DNA of 7,259 nt from Candidatus Zixiibacteriota bacterium. GTDB taxonomy: Bacteria; Zixibacteria; MSB-5A5; JAABVY01. The translations under genes and the position numbers were made by a program. Shown here one piece after another: positions 6,297 through 7,259 of this stretch. The notes below the pieces were generated by a model. It was not told the DNA's origin, ran no database searches, and saw only the letters and a list, made by a program, of their open reading frames with translations. Every line of letters starts with the position of its first letter. Position 1 is the stretch's first letter. The stretch lies in assembly GCA_014730285.1 (NCBI GenBank), contig WJIM01000008.1, positions 1-7,259 of the forward strand, given 5' to 3'.

Positions 6297-7231
6297 TGGC
6301 ACGATCTCATTCACTGCTATACCTTATGATTCTGCCGGCAGTGCTCTTCCCAAATAGCCTGCGTGCTGATGACTTTGATATTCGCGATATTGAGCTTGAT
6401 AAGAGCAGTTTCCACTCGCAAGAATATTGCCGCGATTTTCACTCAGTTTACTATTCCGATGATGATGCTATGGAACGCCGCAAAAAGGCGCAGCGCAAAC
6501 TTTTCAGTGATATCGGAAGTGCCGCCGAGAATATGTTCTCGGATGCGGTGCATATCTATTCCGCGCCCTCAAGAATCAGTACTACTGATGCGCTCTGGCT
6601 GGGAGGGATAATTGCCGCAGGCGGCATTATATATATCTACGATCAGGAGATTTACGATATCTTCCAGCGCAATCGGGATAATGAGGTAATGAAAGAGATC
6701 AGTGAGGCGGGAGAGTTTTTTGACGAAATCGGGCATGGCGGACGGTCGGCCAAGTATTATATAGCGATTCTCGCTTTCGGGTATGTCTCCGGAATTGACA
6801 AGCTGGTGCAGATACCGGCCGAGATTCTTGAATCATATTATGTGGCCGGACTGATAAAAGTAGCCGCAAACCGTCTTCTGGGACGCCGTCGTCCAAACGA
6901 GGAACTGGGACCGCGGTATTTTGAGCTTAACGGCGGTACCTCATTTCCCTCGGGGCATGCCGCCAATGTTTCGCAGGTGGCGACCATACTTTCACGGCAT
7001 ATAGATTTCCTGCCGTTCAAGATTGCAGCTTATACGGCTGTTGGTACAGTCTGTGTGCAAAGGCTTACTTCGGAATCGCATTGGCCCTCAGATGTATATT
7101 TTGCGGTGGTTTACGGCTGGGCGGTGTCGAACGAAATCTTCCGCCTGAACCGTGAACGGCGCATGAACCTTCAGCCCGCGGCATTAGGCGCCGATAATAT
7201 ACCGGGATTGATAATTTCATTTAAATTCTGA
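6296..7231 (+). CDS. PAP2-superfamily (type 2 phosphatidic acid phosphatase-like) membrane phosphatase
   Basis: The product is 311 aa from the ATG that shares its A with the TGA of the exonuclease gene (TGATG), which suggests translational coupling; an in-frame TTG one codon earlier is less likely. The N-terminus (about 5-24) looks like a signal peptide ending near ADD. Residues 25-95 are a polar extension. Hydrophobic segments lie at about 100-117, 154-166 and 267-279, with weaker ones at about 180-190 and 242-254. The three PAP2 signatures are present: (1) LLGRRRP ending at Pro200, (2) PSGH 218-221, (3) R256-x5-H262-x3-D266, the last His and Asp being the catalytic dyad. In motif 1 the lysine expected seven residues before the RP is Asn192. 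The C-terminus ends in a beta-like strand closing on Phe. The family dephosphorylates lipid phosphates or diphosphates (phosphatidic acid, undecaprenyl diphosphate, lipid A); the substrate here is unknown. Confidence 0.9.
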   Translation: MARSHSLLYLMILPAVLFPNSLRADDFDIRDIELDKSSFHSQEYCRDFHSVYYSDDDAMERRKKAQRKLFSDIGSAAENMFSDAVHIYSAPSRISTTDALWLGGIIAAGGIIYIYDQEIYDIFQRNRDNEVMKEISEAGEFFDEIGHGGRSAKYYIAILAFGYVSGIDKLVQIPAEILESYYVAGLIKVAANRLLGRRRPNEELGPRYFELNGGTSFPSGHAANVSQVATILSRHIDFLPFKIAAYTAVGTVCVQRLTSESHWPSDVYFAVVYGWAVSNEIFRLNRERRMNLQPAALGADNIPGLIISFKF

Positions 7232-7259
7232 CAACCGGAACAGTTGACCGTTGTATAAC

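Noticed and set aside
5937..6314. Open frame of 125 codons on the minus strand
   Set aside because: It lies opposite exodeoxyribonuclease III, whose motifs are complete; no recognisable protein features. It is a shadow of the real gene.
7231..7257. Possible hairpin after the phosphatase stop (ACAAC-C-GG with CCGTTGT)
   Set aside because: The stem is short and bulged, and the window ends before any T run could be seen, so a terminator cannot be supported.

Overview
The window reads almost entirely on the + strand. It looks like a Gram-negative-type (two-membrane) bacterium of moderate GC content: it encodes a TonB-dependent outer-membrane receptor, a lipoprotein with a lipobox, and exported proteins with Sec signal peptides. 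The protein style (M16 peptidase, CarboxypepD_reg-headed receptor, lipoprotein with 'SCDDD' after the lipobox) suggests an environmental Fibrobacteres-Chlorobi-Bacteroidetes-type or candidate-phylum lineage such as Zixibacteria. That placement is an impression only; there is no rRNA or marker gene here. No mobile element, CRISPR array, tRNA or rRNA was seen.

Layout. (1) nt 3-1550: the C-terminal ~515 residues of a PqqL/pitrilysin-like M16 peptidase, cut by the window start and closed by a strong intrinsic terminator (1572-1609). (2) nt 1611-1920: an AT-rich intergenic region holding a long-range inverted repeat and two short dyads just upstream of the next gene. (3) nt 1921-5450: a probable three-gene operon of a 101-aa exported His/Cys-rich protein, a 292-aa lipoprotein, and a 749-aa TonB-dependent receptor starting one base after the lipoprotein stop. 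(4) nt 5523-7231: exodeoxyribonuclease III (ExoA/APE1 type), overlapping by one base with a PAP2-superfamily phosphatase.

The most interesting part is the three-gene cassette. The first protein packs six His and three Cys into 20 residues. The lipoprotein is an internal duplication of a ~125-residue domain in which three histidines fall at equivalent positions in both copies. The receptor has ZnuD-like plug and barrel motifs and a vicinal Cys pair near its mature N-terminus. Together they suggest a surface metal-capture and import system, for zinc or copper, with an apparently undescribed lipoprotein partner. The metal and the function are inferred. The exoIII and phosphatase genes look like unrelated neighbours.
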